From: Chitinophaga niabensis
GTDB taxonomy: Bacteria; Bacteroidota; Bacteroidia; Chitinophagales; Chitinophagaceae
Reading direction: 5' to 3'
NCBI RefSeq assembly: GCF_039545795.1
Contig: NZ_CP154260.1
Coordinates: 6,825,001 to 6,889,000 of the forward strand
Length of the DNA: 64,000 bases
Shown: positions 9,238 to 17,732 of the stretch, piece by piece
Numbering within the stretch: the stretch's first letter is position 1
Layout: every line of letters starts with the position of its first letter
Program-made: the position numbers and the translations under genes
Notes under the pieces: model-generated
The model's database searches: none
The model's input: the letters and a program-made list of their open reading frames with translations, nothing else
Told to the model about the DNA's origin: nothing

Positions 9238-9427
9238 CCAGGAAGTCTTCGTCAGCTTTGGGTTTAGGTGCGGAGGCTCCAAAGCCTGCAAACCAAACAT
9301 CCACATTACCGGCAATAGCTGCAGGTAACTTACTTTTCACGAAATCTTTAACGGTATCAATGGCTTGAATGGCTTGTTCTTCAGTAAGGCCTGCTCTGTC
9401 TTTGAGGTTCTGTATAAGCTCTTGCAT
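9233..9427 (-). CDS. Small helical protein of unknown function, possibly frameshifted
   Basis: 64 aa beginning MQELIQNLKDRAGLTEEQAI. The first 40 residues form two amphipathic helices with the pattern of small DUF2267/DUF2780-like proteins; the end (PKPKADEDFLD) is acidic and disordered. The frame is open up to 9505, but those extra residues are hydrophobic and poor; the ATG at 9425-9427 gives the natural start. Immediately after the stop, another frame continues with plausible coding sequence to 9157, so an intact form would be about 90 aa. It lies just downstream of clpX on the same strand, with 99 bp between them. No function can be assigned. Confidence 0.6.
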   Translation of the reverse strand: MQELIQNLKDRAGLTEEQAIQAIDTVKDFVKSKLPAAIAGNVDVWFAGFGASAPKPKADEDFLD

Positions 9428-9526
9428 GGGTAAAAAATGATGGTTGTTAAAGAAAAGATACTGCCGTAACAAGGTACGAAAAACAATGTATCTCTTCTCC
9501 AACAACCATCAAAGATTATAATAAGT

Positions 9527-10768
9527 TTACGCTACTTTCAGTGTCACCAGTGTGCTCTTCTCCAGTTTTTCTTCGGCGTAGGCACGTGTGAGTTCAAAAG
9601 ATTTTTCATCTGTAGATGGCAGGTGGAACATGGCATCTGCCAGCAACACTTCACAGATTGAGCGAAGTCCGCGGGCTCCCAGCTTATATTCCAGGGCTTT
9701 GTCTACAATATATTCAACAGCATCATCTGCAATTGTCAGATCTATTCCTTCTACCTGGAAGAGTTTCTTGTATTGCTTCACCAGGGCATTACGCGGTTTG
9801 GTGAGGATATCTTTCAGCGCGTCTTTATCCAGTGTATTCAGATAAGTAACAACCGGTAAACGGCCCAACAGTTCAGGGATCAATCCAAATTGCTTCAGGT
9901 CCTGTGAGTTTACGTAGCGGAGGATGTGTTTGCGTGCATCTTCTTCCTTGTCTTTATTCACAGTGAAACCGATGGAGTGTGTCTGGATCCTGCGGCTGAT
10001 AATACGGTCTACACCATCAAATGCACCTCCGCATATGAAGAGGATATTTTGTGTGTTAACCTTGATGAGCTTTTGTTCCGGGTGTTTACGGCCGCCCTGT
10101 GGTGGAACCAGTACTTCTGTACCTTCCAGCAGTTTCAGCAAACCTTGCTGTACACCTTCGCCGCTTACATCACGGGTGATGGAAGGGTTATCACTTTTAC
10201 GGGCGATCTTGTCTATTTCATCGATATAAACGATTCCTCTTTCAGCTGCTTCCACATCATAGTTACAAACCTGCAGGAGGCGGGTAAGGATGCTTTCCAC
10301 GTCTTCTCCCACATAACCAGCTTCCGTGAAAACGGTGGCGTCTACAATGGTGAAAGGAACGTTCAGCAGTTTAGCGATGGATTTTGCCAGGAGGGTTTTA
10401 CCGGTACCGGTTTCTCCCACCATGATCAGGTTGCTCTTTTCAATTTCCACATCATCTTCCAGTACCTGTTGATTCAGTCTTTTGTAGTGGTTATAAACGG
10501 CCACTGCGAGTATCCTTTTGGCATCGTCCTGCCCGATCACATATTCATCCAGGAACTTCTTGATCTCTACCGGTTTGGACACTTTTGGAACAAACAGGGA
10601 GGAGCTGGATTTTTTGGTGTCGCCGGAAGGCGCAAATTCCTGCTCAATGATCTCCTGCGCATTGGCCACACAATTTTCACAAATGTGTCCCTCAGCACCA
10701 GCTATCAGTATCCTTACTTCGTCTTTATTACGATTGCAGAACGAACAGCGTATTTTGGATTCTTTCAT
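9527..10768 (-). CDS. clpX: ATP-dependent protease ATPase subunit ClpX
   Basis: AAA+ unfoldase, 413 aa, which recognises tagged substrates and threads them into ClpP. Visible are the N-terminal four-Cys zinc finger (Cys8, Cys11, Cys30, Cys33) that binds adaptors; Walker A GETGTGKT (118-125); the GYVGED pore loop; Walker B IVYIDEID; sensor segment [18 protein letters not shown]; and the SIGF loop that docks on ClpP. The small domain ends with [14 protein letters not shown]. Length is normal. It lies 164 bp downstream of clpP, behind a terminator and with its own -7 box, so it is at least partly transcribed independently of clpP. Confidence 0.98.
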   Translation of the reverse strand: MKESKIRCSFCNRNKDEVRILIAGAEGHICENCVANAQEIIEQEFAPSGDTKKSSSSLFVPKVSKPVEIKKFLDEYVIGQDDAKRILAVAVYNHYKRLNQQVLEDDVEIEKSNLIMVGETGTGKTLLAKSIAKLLNVPFTIVDATVFTEAGYVGEDVESILTRLLQVCNYDVEAAERGIVYIDEIDKIARKSDNPSITRDVSGEGVQQGLLKLLEGTEVLVPPQGGRKHPEQKLIKVNTQNILFICGGAFDGVDRIISRRIQTHSIGFTVNKDKEEDARKHILRYVNSQDLKQFGLIPELLGRLPVVTYLNTLDKDALKDILTKPRNALVKQYKKLFQVEGIDLTIADDAVEYIVDKALEYKLGARGLRSICEVLLADAMFHLPSTDEKSFELTRAYAEEKLEKSTLVTLKVA

Positions 10769-10813
10769 TTAATATTTTTTAATATAACATTCAGCTTCCC
10801 ACCAAGGGGGATA

Positions 10814-10821
10814 CAAAATTA
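10814..10821 (-). promoter_or_regulatory. -7 box for clpX
   Basis: On the minus strand TAATTTTG matches TAnnTTTG, 45 bp upstream of the clpX ATG and just downstream of the clpP terminator. Confidence 0.55.
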
Positions 10822-10901
10822 CACTTTTTCGCGGTTAACAGGCTGCCGGACGGGTTGAAATTAACATACCTTTTGGAAGCCGCAGGGCAGGGCTAAAATG
10901 A

Positions 10902-10927
10902 AAACGTCCCGCCGGGGCGGGACGTTT
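10902..10927 (-). terminator. Terminator after clpP
   Basis: A 12-bp GC-rich perfect inverted repeat (AAACGTCCCGCC with GGCGGGACGTTT) starting 5 bp after the clpP stop. On the minus strand it is followed by TCATTTT. Confidence 0.85.
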
Positions 10928-10932
10928 CAGGA

Positions 10933-11640
10933 TTATTGAGGATTATTTTCCGCTGCTTTTTTCCTTGGATTCTTTTCGAGTACGTCATCAATAATGCCGT
11001 ATTCTTTAGCTTCATCAGCTGTCATCCAATAGTCACGATCGGAGTCTTTTTCCACTTTTTTGATGGGTTGACCGCAGTGACCGGCAATGATTTCGTTCAG
11101 CTCTTTCTTCAGCTTTACGAATTCGCGGGCTGTGATCTCGATATCAGAAGTTTGACCTTCTGCACCGCCATGTGGCTGGTGGATCATTACGCGTGCATGT
11201 TTCAGCGCGGTACGTTTTCCTTTAGAACCGGCTACGAGCAATACTGCACCGAAAGAAGCCGCCATACCTGTACAGATAGTAGCGATATCCGGAGAGATGA
11301 TCTGCATTGTATCGTAGATACCGAGGCCAGCGTATACGCTACCACCGGGGCTGTTAATGTACATTTGAATGTCGCGGTTGCGATCAGCTGATTCCAGGAA
11401 TAATAACTGGGCAGTGATAACATTCGCCACATAATCATTTACGGGATCGCCTAAAAAGATGATCCGGTCAGCCATGAGACGGGAAAATACGTCCATCTGC
11501 GTAACATTCAGCTGACGCTCCTCAATGATATAAGGGGTCAGAGAGTTGATCTGGTGACTTTTAGCGTAACTATCTACCACCAGGCTACTGATACCGCGGT
11601 GCTGGATGGCATATTTCCTGAATTCGTTGTTAATGTTCAT
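10933..11640 (-). CDS. clpP: ATP-dependent Clp protease proteolytic subunit ClpP
   Basis: Serine peptidase that forms the degradation chamber for ClpX, 235 aa. Catalytic triad: Ser129 in GMAASFGA, His154 in MIHQPHGG, Asp203 in DRDYW. The N-terminal about 40 residues before the first conserved strand probably contain a propeptide. The start codon lies inside the end of tig, so the two genes overlap by 11 bp, which suggests translational coupling. A strong terminator follows. Order tig-clpP-clpX is the classic protein quality-control cluster. Confidence 0.98.
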   Translation of the reverse strand: MNINNEFRKYAIQHRGISSLVVDSYAKSHQINSLTPYIIEERQLNVTQMDVFSRLMADRIIFLGDPVNDYVANVITAQLLFLESADRNRDIQMYINSPGGSVYAGLGIYDTMQIISPDIATICTGMAASFGAVLLVAGSKGKRTALKHARVMIHQPHGGAEGQTSDIEITAREFVKLKKELNEIIAGHCGQPIKKVEKDSDRDYWMTADEAKEYGIIDDVLEKNPRKKAAENNPQ

Positions 11641-13000
11641 GATGGTGATGTTTATGAGGTAATTTTACAAATTCGTCAGCGGTTATTTCCTCTTCTTTCA
11701 CGTTCACCTTTGTTTCTGCCCAATCAAACAGCTTTTGAGTGATCATTTCGCGGTATGTTTGATCAACATATTTTTCGTCCTGCAGCAGGCGGTCCAGGTA
11801 GCTATCCAGCCATTCTGCCTGTTCGCCGCCAATACCATAGTAACCCATGATCTTGGTACGTGCATTTTCTTTCAGTTCTTCGAAAGAAACTTCCAGGGAA
11901 TTATCACGGATCAGTTTATCGCTGATCAGTGTCCAGCGGAGCTGATGGTCGAAATTAGGGTATTCGTGCTCGGCTTCCTCTGCTGTTTTAGGCTTTTCAC
12001 CACCTTTTTGCAGCCAGCGTTTGAGGAATTCTTTAGGAAGCTCGATGGGAGTTTCGTGCACCAAAGTTTCAAACAGTTCGTTGTGGAGGTGATTGGTAGC
12101 TTCCTGTTTCCAGTATTTACCGATCTCTTCCTTCAGTTTGTCTTTGAATGCTTCTACTGTTGTAATGTCCTGGCCGGGATAAACTTCCTTGAAGAATTCT
12201 TCATTCAGTTCTCTTTTTTCGATCAGTCCTACTTTGGTAATGGTTAACTGGAAGTATTTCTTAGCGGCATCTTTTTCATTTGCCAGTCCAAGGTCTTTTT
12301 GAATAAACTCTATGCGTTCTTTATCGAAAGCTTTACCCAGCTGGATATTGAGGGTATCGCCAGCTTTTTTGCCCTGGAGTTTATCCTGTACATCTTTGGA
12401 GAAGTATTTCACCAGCAGGGAGTTCTCTTTCTTTTCAGCACCTTCAGCTACATTGCCTTTGGCATCGCTTTCCAGGAATTCCAGGGTGAGCACGTTATCT
12501 TCAGAAGTGATGGTTTCAGGTTCAGACATTTTGCCACCTTTCAGCTGAAGGCGTTCCAGTTCCTGTGCTACTATTTCATCCGTAACCTTTACATTATAAC
12601 GGGTGAGAGTGGTTTTATCAAGAAGGGGGGTAGCATCGAAAGAAGGTTTCAGACCAATTTCGAAGTTGAAGTCGTATGCCTCAGGTTGAGCGTAGTTGAA
12701 GTTTTTGGCTTCTTCATCCAAAGACAAAGGCTGAGCAAAGATCTCCAGTTTCTCTGTTTGGAGGTAACCCATCAGTTCCTTTTCAACGGTTTTCAGTACT
12801 TCGTCCTGGAACAGGGCCTGACCGCTCATTTTTTTGATCATGCCCGCAGGAACCTGACCTTTACGGAAACCCGGAATATTAGCTGTTTTAGAAAAGTGCT
12901 TTACGGCTTTCTCGAAATTGGGAAGGTAGTCTTCCTGGCTCACTTTCACAGTGATCTTATCATTTAATAAACCAATGTTCTCTCTGGTTACGGTTGCCAT
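11630..13000 (-). CDS. tig: Trigger factor (ribosome-associated chaperone)
   Basis: 456-aa chaperone that binds ribosomal protein L23 at the exit tunnel and shields nascent chains. The ribosome-docking signature GFRKGQVP is near residue 42. The middle domain (about 155-240) is a divergent FKBP-like region in which peptidyl-prolyl isomerase residues are not obvious, as is common in Bacteroidota. The C-terminal helical arms make up the rest. The protein ends with a histidine cluster KHHHHEH, whose codons include the start codon of clpP. First gene of the tig-clpP unit. Confidence 0.95.
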   Translation of the reverse strand: MATVTRENIGLLNDKITVKVSQEDYLPNFEKAVKHFSKTANIPGFRKGQVPAGMIKKMSGQALFQDEVLKTVEKELMGYLQTEKLEIFAQPLSLDEEAKNFNYAQPEAYDFNFEIGLKPSFDATPLLDKTTLTRYNVKVTDEIVAQELERLQLKGGKMSEPETITSEDNVLTLEFLESDAKGNVAEGAEKKENSLLVKYFSKDVQDKLQGKKAGDTLNIQLGKAFDKERIEFIQKDLGLANEKDAAKKYFQLTITKVGLIEKRELNEEFFKEVYPGQDITTVEAFKDKLKEEIGKYWKQEATNHLHNELFETLVHETPIELPKEFLKRWLQKGGEKPKTAEEAEHEYPNFDHQLRWTLISDKLIRDNSLEVSFEELKENARTKIMGYYGIGGEQAEWLDSYLDRLLQDEKYVDQTYREMITQKLFDWAETKVNVKEEEITADEFVKLPHKHHHHEH

Positions 13001-13127
13001 TTGTTTTTTGTTAATATATTAAAACACAGAATATAAAAGCTATTTCAGGGCATAGCAGCATGTCTAACGAAGATTGTGCCATGCGCCTGTAGAGAGGGAG
13101 TCCCTGCCTTTTTAGCAGTTAGGATGA

Positions 13128-13166
13128 AGCGTTGGCAGTCAATCTTCACTTTGAGCTGTCAACGCT
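13128..13166 (-). terminator. Hairpin downstream of tRNA-Leu
   Basis: AGCGTTGGCAG (13128-13138) pairs with CTGTCAACGCT (13156-13166) with one G-T pair and a 17-base loop, starting 15 bases past the tRNA 3' end. No long T-run follows on the minus strand, so termination is likely but not certain. Confidence 0.45.
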
Positions 13167-13180
13167 CCGGGTAATTTCAG

Positions 13181-13262
13181 TGCGGGTGATAGGACTCGAA
13201 CCTACATACCGTGAGGCACCAGATCCTAAGTCTGGCGTGTCTACCAATTTCACCACACCCGC
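13181..13262 (-). tRNA. tRNA-Leu (anticodon TAG)
   Basis: 82 nt folded by eye: acceptor GCGGGTG/CACCCGC with discriminator A, anticodon stem CCAGA/TCTGG, anticodon loop CTTAGGA giving TAG, the longer variable arm typical of Leu, and T-loop GGTTCGAGTCC. No encoded CCA. Confidence 0.95.
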
Positions 13263-13365
13263 AAATTCAAAAAGCCTTTATTTTAAAGGACTGCAAAGGT
13301 ATCGTTTTTTGGGAATTATAAAAATATTTGGACCTAAGATGGCCTTAAACCTCCTACCCTAGCTT

Positions 13366-13444
13366 AATCCTTGCTTCATCCTTGCTTCATCTTGCTTTCC
13401 AGAGCGGGTTTAAGCTACTTTGAAGCAAGGATGAAGCAAGGATT
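13366..13444. repeat. 24-bp perfect inverted repeat, each arm two 11-bp tandem units
   Basis: The left arm 13366-13389 and right arm 13421-13444 are exact reverse complements. Each arm holds two head-to-tail copies of ATCCTTGCTTC (or its complement). A degenerate third copy follows the left arm. The spacer is 31 bp. There is no T-run after it and no gene inside. It lies between tRNA-Leu and the rel promoter and looks like a dispersed palindromic element rather than a terminator. Confidence 0.85.
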
Positions 13445-13496
13445 GGCAGCAGAATGTCAGTAGTTGTCCCCTGTTCCAATACTGCTGCTGATTTCG

Positions 13497-13504
13497 TAAT
13501 TTTG
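13497..13504 (+). promoter_or_regulatory. -7 box for rel
   Basis: TAATTTTG matches TAnnTTTG and ends 8 bp before the ATG at 13513, so the transcript would have almost no leader. Confidence 0.5.
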
Positions 13505-13512
13505 ATCTTAGC

Positions 13513-15747
13513 ATGGAAACTGTGACCGTTCAAAAATATGATCTCAACGAAGAGCAGGAAAAAAAAGAGATCGTCCGGCATTACCGGGCCCTGTTACGAG
13601 CCCTCAAACCCCGTTTGAAGAAAGGGGACCGTGAACTTGTACGTACCGCTTTTGAAATGGCGGCGGATGCCCATAAAGATATGCGCCGTAAATCAGGCGA
13701 ACCCTACATTCTGCATCCCCTGGCTGTTGCACAGATCACTGTGGAAGAAATAGGCCTGGGAGTACGTTCTGCCATCTGCGCCTTATTGCACGATACGGTA
13801 GAAGATACAGAAGTGACGCTGGAAGACGTGGAAAGGGAGTTTGGAACCGAAATAGCCCATATCGTTAACGGCCTCACCAAAATATCTACTGTTATTGATT
13901 CCAATACCAGTACCACACAGGCTGAGAACTTCAAAAAGATATTACTGACCCTGGCAGACGACCCCAGGGTGATCCTCATTAAACTGGCAGACCGGCTGCA
14001 TAACATGCGCACGCTGGATAGCATGAGCCGGGAAAAACAACTGAAGATAGCCTCCGAAACTGTATTCGTATATGCTCCCCTGGCACATCGCCTGGGCCTG
14101 TATATTATTAAGAGTGAGCTGGAAGACCTGGCCATGAAGTATACAGAGCAGGATAAATACCGGGAAATTGCCCGCCGCCTCAAGGAAACCAAGCGGGAGA
14201 GGACTCGTTATATTAACGAGTTCATCAAACCAATTAAAGAGGTATTACAGGAAGAAGGTTTCGATTTCGAAATATACGGACGCCCTAAAAGCATCCATTC
14301 CATCTGGAATAAGATCAAAACCAAGGGCGTTCAGTTTGAAGAGGTGTACGACCTCTTTGCCATTCGTATTATCCTGGATTCCGCCGTGGAAAAGGAAAAG
14401 GCCGATTGCTGGAAAGTGTACTCCATCATTACGGACTTCTACCACCCCAGCCCTGAACGTACCAGGGACTGGCTCAGCAACCCCAAAAGCAATGGGTATG
14501 AGGCACTGCACGTAACCGTGATGGGACCCAATGGTAAATGGGTGGAAGTGCAGATCAGGAGCAAGCGGATGAACGACTATGCAGAAAAAGGGGTAGCTGC
14601 TCACTGGCGTTATAAGGAAGGTAACCAAACTGTGCAGGAATCCAAATTTGAGCAGTGGTTCACCCAGATCAGGGAGATCCTGAACAGCCCGGATTCCAAT
14701 ACACTGGACTTTCTGGCAGACTTCAAGAGTAACCTGTTCACAGAAGAGATCTACGTTTATACGCCCAAGGGAGACCTTAAAATACTGCCGGTAGGCTCTA
14801 CTGCACTGGATTTTGCTTATTCTATCCATAGTGCGGTGGGGAACAAGTGTATCGGGGCCAAAGTGAACTACAAGCTGGTACCTTTAAGCCACAAGCTGCG
14901 CAGCGGGGACCAGGTGGAGATCATCACTTCCAATAAACAGAAGCCCTCAGATGACTGGCTCAACTTTGTTCTCACGGCCAAAGCCAAGAGCAAGATCAAG
15001 GACGCATTGAAGGAAGAGAAGCGTAAAGTGGCCATGGATGGGAAAGAGTTGCTGGAGCGCAAGCTGGACCATATGAAGGTTTCTGCCAGCCAGTACAACA
15101 TCAATGAGCTGGTTCAATTCTATAAACAACCCTCACCGCTGGACCTCTACTACCAGATAGCGGTACGTAATATCGATCTGAAAGAACTCAAGCAGTTCAA
15201 TGTGCTGGGAGATAAGCTGGAACCGCCCAAACCGGTGAAACTGCCGGAGGTGGTGATAGAAGAACCTCACCAGAAGCAGCCATCCAAGAAAGATGCGGAA
15301 CTTATCATATTCGGGGAAAGCTCTGATAAAATTGCCTATAAGCTGGCAAACTGCTGCAGGCCCATTCCCGGGGATGATGTATTTGGCTTTATCACTGCCA
15401 GCGAAGGATTGAAGATCCATCGTACCAATTGCCCCAATGCTGCGCAGTTGCTGGCCCATTATGGTCACCGGGTAGTGAAAACGAAATGGGTGAAGAACCG
15501 GGAAATATCTTTCCTTACAGGCTTACGCATTGTGGGGATGGACGATGTGGGGGTGATCCACAAGATCACCAATATCATTTCCGGAGAGCTCAAGATCAAC
15601 ATTGCGGGGCTTACCATTGAATCCAAGGAAGGATTATTTGAAGGTTTGATCAAAGTTTTCGTGCACGATAAGGATGAACTGGAAGAATTAGTAACCCGCT
15701 TAAAGGGCCTTGATGGCATCCAGAGCATCAACCGGTTGGAAGATTAA
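13513..15747 (+). CDS. relA: Bifunctional (p)ppGpp synthetase/hydrolase (RelA/SpoT family)
   Basis: Stringent-response enzyme, 744 aa, that makes and degrades (p)ppGpp. The N-terminal HD hydrolase domain is intact, with HDTVED at residues 93-98 and KLADRLHNMRT after it. The synthetase domain follows (RPKSIHSIWNKIKTKG, then RTRDWLSNPKSNGYEALH, corresponding to the RxKD-type motif of bifunctional enzymes). A TGS domain (about 405-465, starting IYVYTPKGDLKILPVGST), a zinc-finger-like segment with NCCRPIPGDD, and a C-terminal ACT domain (about 665-740) complete it. Full length. The 5' flank contains the unusual inverted repeat and a -7 box. Confidence 0.96.
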   Translation: METVTVQKYDLNEEQEKKEIVRHYRALLRALKPRLKKGDRELVRTAFEMAADAHKDMRRKSGEPYILHPLAVAQITVEEIGLGVRSAICALLHDTVEDTEVTLEDVEREFGTEIAHIVNGLTKISTVIDSNTSTTQAENFKKILLTLADDPRVILIKLADRLHNMRTLDSMSREKQLKIASETVFVYAPLAHRLGLYIIKSELEDLAMKYTEQDKYREIARRLKETKRERTRYINEFIKPIKEVLQEEGFDFEIYGRPKSIHSIWNKIKTKGVQFEEVYDLFAIRIILDSAVEKEKADCWKVYSIITDFYHPSPERTRDWLSNPKSNGYEALHVTVMGPNGKWVEVQIRSKRMNDYAEKGVAAHWRYKEGNQTVQESKFEQWFTQIREILNSPDSNTLDFLADFKSNLFTEEIYVYTPKGDLKILPVGSTALDFAYSIHSAVGNKCIGAKVNYKLVPLSHKLRSGDQVEIITSNKQKPSDDWLNFVLTAKAKSKIKDALKEEKRKVAMDGKELLERKLDHMKVSASQYNINELVQFYKQPSPLDLYYQIAVRNIDLKELKQFNVLGDKLEPPKPVKLPEVVIEEPHQKQPSKKDAELIIFGESSDKIAYKLANCCRPIPGDDVFGFITASEGLKIHRTNCPNAAQLLAHYGHRVVKTKWVKNREISFLTGLRIVGMDDVGVIHKITNIISGELKINIAGLTIESKEGLFEGLIKVFVHDKDELEELVTRLKGLDGIQSINRLED

Positions 15748-15780
15748 GGATTATTTCTAGAACTATTCATTCAATCGCCT

Positions 15781-15788
15781 TATTTTTG
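15781..15788 (+). promoter_or_regulatory. -7 box for purA
   Basis: TATTTTTG matches TAnnTTTG, 33 bp upstream of the purA ATG. Confidence 0.55.
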
Positions 15789-15821
15789 CGACTCTTTTAA
15801 ACCATAAATTACAATTCAACA

Positions 15822-17084
15822 ATGGTAGATGTACTGCTGGGGCTGCAATGGGGCGATGAAGGCAAAGGTAAGATCGTAGATTACTTTGCGGGCAAATATG
15901 ATGTGATAGCCCGTTTTCAGGGTGGACCCAATGCGGGTCATACGCTGTATGTCAATAATCAGAAGGTTGTGCTGCACACCATTCCTTCCGGAGTGTTCCA
16001 CAATAATACCCTTAACCTCATCGGAAACGGTGTGGTACTGGATCCTGTAACCTTTAAAAAGGAATGTGAGAAAGTATCCGCGCTGGGTATTGATCTGAAA
16101 AAGAACCTTTACATCGCCGAGAAGACACATATCATTGTACCTACTCACCGTGCACTGGATAAAGCTTCTGAACTGTCCAAAGGACTGGAAAAGATCGGAT
16201 CCACGCTGAAAGGCATCGGGCCGGCTTATATGGACAAAACAGGCCGCAACGGATTACGTGTAGGGGATGTACTACATGCAGACTTTGAGGCATCTTATAC
16301 CAAATTAAAGAACAAACACCTTCAGTTACTGGCTAATTACGACTTCAGTGAAGACATTTCCGAGTGGGAAAAAGAATTCTTTGAAGCAGTGGCCTTCCTG
16401 AAGGAAATGAATATCGTAAGCGGTGAATATTGGCTAAATGCCCATCTGAAAGCAGGAAAGAAAGTGCTGGCAGAAGGTGCGCAAGGAAGTATGCTGGATG
16501 TTGACTTCGGTACTTATCCTTTTGTTACATCCTCAAACACCATTTCCGCGGGCGTTTGCACAGGTTTGGGTATTGCACCAAAATGGATCAGGGAAGTGAT
16601 TGGTGTAACCAAAGCATACTGCACACGCGTAGGTAGTGGTCCGTTCCCAACGGAGCTGGAAGATGAAACAGGAGAAACACTCCGCCAGGCTGGTCATGAA
16701 TTTGGTGCAACAACAGGGCGTCCCCGCCGCTGCGGCTGGATTGACCTCGTAGCATTGGATTATACCTGCATTTTAAGTGGTGTTACCCAATTGGTGATGA
16801 CCAAAAGTGATGTGCTGGATGCTTTTAAAGATGTATACGCTTGTACCGCATATGAAATAAATGGTAAGCAGACGAAAGAAATGCCGTTTCAGCTCAATGG
16901 CCTGAGTATCAAACCAGTATTGGAACATTTCGCCGGTTGGTCCACACCAACAGCAGATAGCCGCCAATACAATGCATTACCTGTGGAAATGAAAAATTTC
17001 TTATCTTTTGTGGAAAGCTATCTGGGGGTACCTGTGCAATTCGTTTCAAACGGCCCGGGACGCGACCAGATACTGGAAAAGTAA
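15822..17084 (+). CDS. purA: Adenylosuccinate synthetase
   Basis: Cytoplasmic GTP-dependent enzyme joining IMP and aspartate, the first committed step to AMP; 420 aa, full length. The N-terminal loop WGDEGKGK gives catalytic Asp12, and GPNAGHT gives His40. Further family motifs are GIGPAYMDK, EGAQGSMLDVDFGTYPFVTSS, and TTGRPRRCGW. The C-terminal GTP-base loop lies around FVSNGPGRDQ. Own promoter box; 96 bp separates it from the acidic protein gene, with no terminator visible between. Confidence 0.98.
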   Translation: MVDVLLGLQWGDEGKGKIVDYFAGKYDVIARFQGGPNAGHTLYVNNQKVVLHTIPSGVFHNNTLNLIGNGVVLDPVTFKKECEKVSALGIDLKKNLYIAEKTHIIVPTHRALDKASELSKGLEKIGSTLKGIGPAYMDKTGRNGLRVGDVLHADFEASYTKLKNKHLQLLANYDFSEDISEWEKEFFEAVAFLKEMNIVSGEYWLNAHLKAGKKVLAEGAQGSMLDVDFGTYPFVTSSNTISAGVCTGLGIAPKWIREVIGVTKAYCTRVGSGPFPTELEDETGETLRQAGHEFGATTGRPRRCGWIDLVALDYTCILSGVTQLVMTKSDVLDAFKDVYACTAYEINGKQTKEMPFQLNGLSIKPVLEHFAGWSTPTADSRQYNALPVEMKNFLSFVESYLGVPVQFVSNGPGRDQILEK

Positions 17085-17180
17085 AGAGGAAAAAATACAA
17101 AAAAAAGAGTCAAAAAAAAATTTGGCTAATCAAAAAAACTGTTAAAACTTTACGCAAGAATCTAATTGCAACGTACCATT

Positions 17181-17723
17181 ATGAAATCAAATTCTGATAA
17201 AGAAAAAGAGACTAAAAAGACTGCTTCTTCACAGACTGGTAAAGCCTCTGAAAAAAAGGCCAGTGCTAAGCCTAAGAAAGAAGTAGACGAAGATGATGAG
17301 GACGAGGAGGAAACTCCCCGTAAGTCTGCTGCTTCTCAAAAATCAGATAAGCTTGCGGCAAAATCCAAGAAGAAAGACGAAGAGGATGATGACGATGAGG
17401 AAGATGATGACGATGATGCGCCAAAGAAATCCGGAGCTAAAAAAACGGCTAAGGCAGGCGCCAAAAAGAAGAAGGATGATGACGATGAAGATGATGACGA
17501 TGATAGCGATGATGAAGGAGACGATGATGATGCGTGGGAAAAAGGCGAAGATGAGGACTATGATCCTGACTTCGAAGAATTTGATATGCCTAAAGCTAAG
17601 AGCAAACGTGGCCGTCCAAGTACCAAGAAAGGAGATGACGATGATCTGGATATAGACGATGAGTTCAAGGACATGGATATGTTCAACGACCGGTTCGATG
17701 ATGATGACGATGATGATTACTAA
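17181..17723 (+). CDS. Highly acidic low-complexity protein with AT-hook-like motif
   Basis: About 180 aa made almost entirely of Lys/Ala-rich basic patches alternating with long Asp/Glu runs. The N-terminal 60 residues are K/S/A-rich, the centre alternates KKK and DDDDE blocks, and the C-terminal quarter has KSKRGRPSTKK, an AT-hook-like core, followed by an acidic tail ending in seven Asp and a Tyr. No fold can be predicted; it should be disordered. A TTG at 17166 could extend it by five residues, but ATG 17181 is preferred. The pabB start is 9 bp after the stop. Possible roles are nucleoid- or RNA-associated; this is inference. Confidence 0.7.
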   Translation: MKSNSDKEKETKKTASSQTGKASEKKASAKPKKEVDEDDEDEEETPRKSAASQKSDKLAAKSKKKDEEDDDDEEDDDDDAPKKSGAKKTAKAGAKKKKDDDDEDDDDDSDDEGDDDDAWEKGEDEDYDPDFEEFDMPKAKSKRGRPSTKKGDDDDLDIDDEFKDMDMFNDRFDDDDDDDY

Positions 17724-17732
17724 TTCGTAAAA

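Noticed and set aside
9926..10858. Long plus-strand frame of 310 aa opposite clpX
   Set aside because: It is the antisense shadow of a certain gene, Phe/Ile-rich with no domain; clpX is intact in the other strand.
11735..12967. Plus-strand frames of 170 and 222 aa opposite tig
   Set aside because: Antisense shadows with biased Phe-rich composition; tig is full length and certain.
13366..13444. Inverted repeat as a Rho-independent terminator or a CRISPR remnant
   Set aside because: No T-run, a 31-bp spacer, and no regular repeat-spacer series.
17293..17655. 120-aa Met/Arg-rich frame inside the acidic protein gene
   Set aside because: Produced by reading the GATGAT repeats in another frame; the Asp-rich frame has the normal start and spacing.
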